The notes under the pieces are model-generated. The model saw only the letters and a list, made by a program, of their open reading frames with translations. It ran no database searches and was not told the DNA's origin. A stretch of DNA of 16,754 bases, taken from NCBI GenBank assembly GCA_964614515.1, contig CAZTPJ010000077.1, forward strand, positions 1-16,754, in the 5' to 3' direction. This document shows, piece by piece, positions 14,400 to 16,754 of this stretch; within the stretch, counting starts at the first letter, position 1; each line of letters begins with the position of its first letter. The position numbers and the translations under genes are program-made. The stretch comes from CAZTPJ01 sp964614515. GTDB taxonomy: Bacteria; Planctomycetota; Phycisphaerae; Phycisphaerales; UBA1924.

Positions 14400-15530
14400 T
14401 TATGGCTGACAGTTGGCGAAGAGGTTCTGGAAGCAGAGGAAGTCGAAGATGTCGCAGATGTTGCTGCCGGTGGAGGTGTCGCAGTTGCAGGCGTAGGGGT
14501 CGGCTTGGTCGAACTTGTTGCCAAAGCAGAGGAAGTCGAAGATGTCGAGGACGCCTGCGCCGGTGGTCTGATCGCAGTCGGGGTAGAGGCCGTACTCCCA
14601 GGTGTCGTCAAAGATGATCTGAGGGCTGGCTTGGCCACCGAACATGACGATGCGCTGGCGGTGGGAGTCATACGTCATGGCCATGTCATTGCGACGGGGC
14701 GGACCGGGGACCATGACTTGTGTCCACGCTTGTCCGTCCCATTCCCACGTATCGTTGCCGGTGGTGGATGACTCGCCGAACCGACTCATGACGCAGACGC
14801 GACGATGCGAGTCGTATACAAAGGTATGCCGGCCGGTGGGTGGCGGTCCCTGCGTTGATCGCAGGGTCCATGCGAGTCCATCCCACTCCCATGTGTCTCC
14901 CAAAACTTCCGAAGGCGACGACGTAAAGCCTCCGAAGAGTACCGTGACGCCACGGTTCTCGTCATAGGCGATCGCATGTTCGTACCTCGCGACAGGTCCG
15001 CCCGTGGCACGTAGCGTCCATCGTTGGCCGCCGTATTCCCATGTGTCCCCCAGATCATCGCCGCTCGCATTGAGGCCGCCAATGAGAACGCAGACGCCGC
15101 GCCGGGAATCAAATGCCATGGCATGTGCTCTCCGCTCTGAGAGCGGCCCGATTCCGATCTCGGTCCACGTCTGGCCGTCCCATTCCCAGGTTTCATCAAG
15201 CACGAACGATGGTCCCAACCCGCCAAACAACACGAAAACGCGACGAAGTGAGTCGTATGCAACTGCGTGACTTCCGCCCGAGTTGGGTTGTGATCCAAAA
15301 TGTTGCGACCAGTTAACGCCATCCCATAGCCACGTTGACGTCCCCGGCGCTCCAAGAGTTCCATCATATAAGAGCGACACACGATAAGATTCACCGTATG
15401 CAAGCGACTGGCCCCAATTTTGTCCGGGGGGCGAATTGGCCTCAACCAGCCACCACCGCTCACACTGTCCAAAGGCGAACGTGGATAGTCCACCGATACA
15501 CGCGGCACCTATACGATATGACACTTTCAT
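14400..15530 (-). CDS. Secreted kelch-repeat protein with GC-type dockerin-like C-terminus
   Basis: A 376-residue protein. MKVSYRIGAACIGGLSTFAFGQ is a typical signal peptide, so it is exported. About six kelch-type repeats of ~50 residues follow, each with a pattern AYDSxRRVxVLFGG and DTWEWDGQxWT, consistent with a single closed beta-propeller. The last ~60 residues contain two cysteine-rich repeats, PDCDQTTGAGVLDIFDFLCF and NCDTSTGSNICDIFDFLCF, which look like Ca-binding dockerin-like loops of the GC type known in Planctomycetota. ATG 15530 is chosen over the upstream in-frame 15602 because it starts the signal peptide, overlaps the preceding TGA as ATGA, and has GAGGTGG (15542-15536) just before it. 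Ligand and binding partner are unknown; no cohesin is visible. Confidence 0.88.
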   Translation of the reverse strand: MKVSYRIGAACIGGLSTFAFGQCERWWLVEANSPPGQNWGQSLAYGESYRVSLLYDGTLGAPGTSTWLWDGVNWSQHFGSQPNSGGSHAVAYDSLRRVFVLFGGLGPSFVLDETWEWDGQTWTEIGIGPLSERRAHAMAFDSRRGVCVLIGGLNASGDDLGDTWEYGGQRWTLRATGGPVARYEHAIAYDENRGVTVLFGGFTSSPSEVLGDTWEWDGLAWTLRSTQGPPPTGRHTFVYDSHRRVCVMSRFGESSTTGNDTWEWDGQAWTQVMVPGPPRRNDMAMTYDSHRQRIVMFGGQASPQIIFDDTWEYGLYPDCDQTTGAGVLDIFDFLCFGNKFDQADPYACNCDTSTGSNICDIFDFLCFQNLFANCQP

Positions 15531-16754
15531 CGTTGCCACCTCATGAACTTTCCGAACCGGTCCCAGCGGTTCATCGGAAGTCGTCCGGTTGCGTAGTTCC
15601 ACGCGGCACCCACTTTGCGATATACGCTGGAATGTCTGGCGATGGGCGTGCCGCCTTTGAGGATGAACCGGTAGATGTCTCCAAGCGTCATGTTTTCGCC
15701 ATTGCCTGGATTCGGCGATGATTTAGGGGAATAGAGATAGGGGTAGCTGCCGTTGCTTACCCCGAAATAGACGGGCGTAGTCATCCAATTCCCGACCCAG
15801 TGTGTATTGTAGCCGAGCGTCCGGTCGTATTTGTCGTTCTCATCTCGATTCCACCACGGTGCCGAGTCGTAGTCCAGCACTCCGAACCACACGGCGCCCG
15901 GCCGTGCGGTGTCATCGCCGCCGGCGATGGCTTCGCCGACGAGGAGGAATCCCTCATCCTGCATCTTGTCTGAGTGGCACAGCGGTATCAACATGCCGCG
16001 CCAGACGCCCGCCTGGTCTATGGCAAAGCAGCGGTAGCGGTGGTCGCCGTCGGGATCCTCGGCCTTCCACTTCGACATGAGCAGGTCAAAGTAGACATCA
16101 CTGGTGGCCGGCGCGATATTACGTTCGTACATGTTGCCTGTGCCTGTGAGCTCGGCATCCGCATCCATGGCGAACCCGCTGCCGGTGTAGAACCAGCCGC
16201 GACGATTGCGCTGCGTCGGAACGCCGTAGCCGACATCGTCGCTCGCTTCGCGGAGGTTCAGTTCGGTCCAGACCGCCGCCATGATCATCCACATGTCTTC
16301 CGTGATGCGCGGCTCGTCGTACGTCTCGCCGCGGTTCATGGCGCTCGAGAAGACATCGCTGGGGAAGATTCCGAAGCCGGGCAGGTGGCCGCCGGGGAGG
16401 CGAAACATGATCTCAAAGTCATCGCAGGCGTTGATGGCGTGCTTGGCCCGTCGAATCAGTTCGAGCTGGATGCCCGTGGCGCTCGCGTCTCGCCAGTTCT
16501 GATTTTGGCCGTATGGGTTGTCATTGTACCCATCCTCCCCCCGGAAGAGGCCTCCGAGATCGGCGATCGGCTTTCGTCCGAGGACCGGTCTGGAAAGCAG
16601 ACTATTGCTGTCCGGGTACGGCTGCTGGGTCTGCGTGATCGGGGTGCCCAGCAAGATGCCCGCGCGGAAGGGCGGGGTGGCATTGAGATGCTCGGTCGTG
16701 GCGGGGTGGCATTGAGATGCTCGGTCGTGCCACCAAGATCGCTTCGATCTTGGT
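15527..16754 (-). CDS. Unrecognised protein, 5' end probably outside window
   Basis: A long ORF ending with TGA 15529-15527. About 375 codons follow a TTG at 16654, but that TTG has no Shine-Dalgarno, and I find no stop in frame from 16654 to the window edge, so the gene most likely begins outside. Visible features: many Trp, Tyr and Asp residues, a segment AKHAINACDDFEIMFRLPGG, a mid-region RYRCFAIDQAGVWRGMLIPL, and a conserved-looking end WNYATGRLPMNRWDRFGKFM. No transmembrane helix is seen in the visible part. Some planctomycete secreted or pseudopilin-like proteins have this flavour, but I cannot assign a family. The first ~30 visible codons are made of the repeat DNA at 16671-16754. The stop overlaps the kelch start (ATGA), so the two are coupled. 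Confidence 0.6.
   Translation of the reverse strand, partial: PRSKRSWWHDRASQCHPATTEHLNATPPFRAGILLGTPITQTQQPYPDSNSLLSRPVLGRKPIADLGGLFRGEDGYNDNPYGQNQNWRDASATGIQLELIRRAKHAINACDDFEIMFRLPGGHLPGFGIFPSDVFSSAMNRGETYDEPRITEDMWMIMAAVWTELNLREASDDVGYGVPTQRNRRGWFYTGSGFAMDADAELTGTGNMYERNIAPATSDVYFDLLMSKWKAEDPDGDHRYRCFAIDQAGVWRGMLIPLCHSDKMQDEGFLLVGEAIAGGDDTARPGAVWFGVLDYDSAPWWNRDENDKYDRTLGYNTHWVGNWMTTPVYFGVSNGSYPYLYSPKSSPNPGNGENMTLGDIYRFILKGGTPIARHSSVYRKVGAAWNYATGRLPMNRWDRFGKFMRWQR
16671..16728. repeat. Tandem duplication of a 29-bp unit
   Basis: 16671-16699 and 16700-16728 are identical 29-base copies beginning GGCGGGGTGGCATTGAG. Each contains GCAT-TGAG-ATGC, a small hairpin. In the second copy GGTGGCA (16705-16711) pairs with TGCCACC (16728-16734). 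The unit is not a multiple of three, so the copies are read in different frames by the - strand gene. Confidence 0.92.
16732..16754. repeat. Perfect palindrome at the window edge
   Basis: ACCAAGATCG (16732-16741) and CGATCTTGGT (16745-16754) pair over ten bases around CTT. It directly follows the TGCCACC of the tandem repeat and is cut by the window end, so the element may continue. It is similar in design to the other palindromes here, which are also flanked by GGTGGC/GCCACC. Confidence 0.85.

Overview
The window looks like a chromosomal segment from a GC-rich bacterium of the Planctomycetota, most likely a Phycisphaerae-type lineage. The clearest lineage cue is the kelch protein at 14400-15530, whose tail carries paired cysteine-rich 'GC-type' dockerin-like repeats that are typical of that group. 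The FliM fragment shows that the organism has flagellar genes. This placement is inference from protein style; no rRNA or other marker is present.

Layout, left to right. 1-498 is the 3' end of fliM. 499-858 has no convincing gene. It holds a sigma70-like promoter, a chain of hairpins and a strong intrinsic-terminator structure directly before nusA, so it is either a ~255-nt small RNA gene or an attenuator leader. From about 859 to 11197 runs a + strand cluster of translation and transcription genes: nusA, infB, a DUF503/YlxP gene, rbfA, a degenerate HhH-GPD (endonuclease III-like) gene, a very large TPR lipoprotein, and a yebC-family gene. DUF503, rbfA and the HhH gene overlap by ATGA. The usual rimP (before nusA) and ylxR (between nusA and infB) are absent.

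Convergent to this, on the - strand, is a tight trio: der, then a ybaB-family gene, then a Nudix-like gene. These are joined by TGATG and ATGA overlaps, and the last one runs 10 bp into the end of yebC. Upstream of der (14081-14399) there is no gene but several repeat elements. Beyond that, also on the - strand, lie a kelch/dockerin secreted protein and, ATGA-coupled upstream of it, an unrecognised gene that remains open to the window edge.

The most unusual theme is dispersed palindromic DNA. A 27-bp palindrome-containing sequence in the infB-DUF503 spacer recurs exactly, inverted, inside der. There it is part of a three-unit 42-bp array translated in frame as a 14-residue repeat placed just before the nucleotide-specificity motif of GTPase domain 1. 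A second family forms a long imperfect inverted repeat between der and the kelch gene. A third sits at the right edge and reads through in frame with the unrecognised gene. Other oddities are a Nudix box split by a proline/alanine expansion, an endonuclease III-like protein lacking both the catalytic lysine and the iron-sulfur cysteines, and competing helices in the nusA leader.
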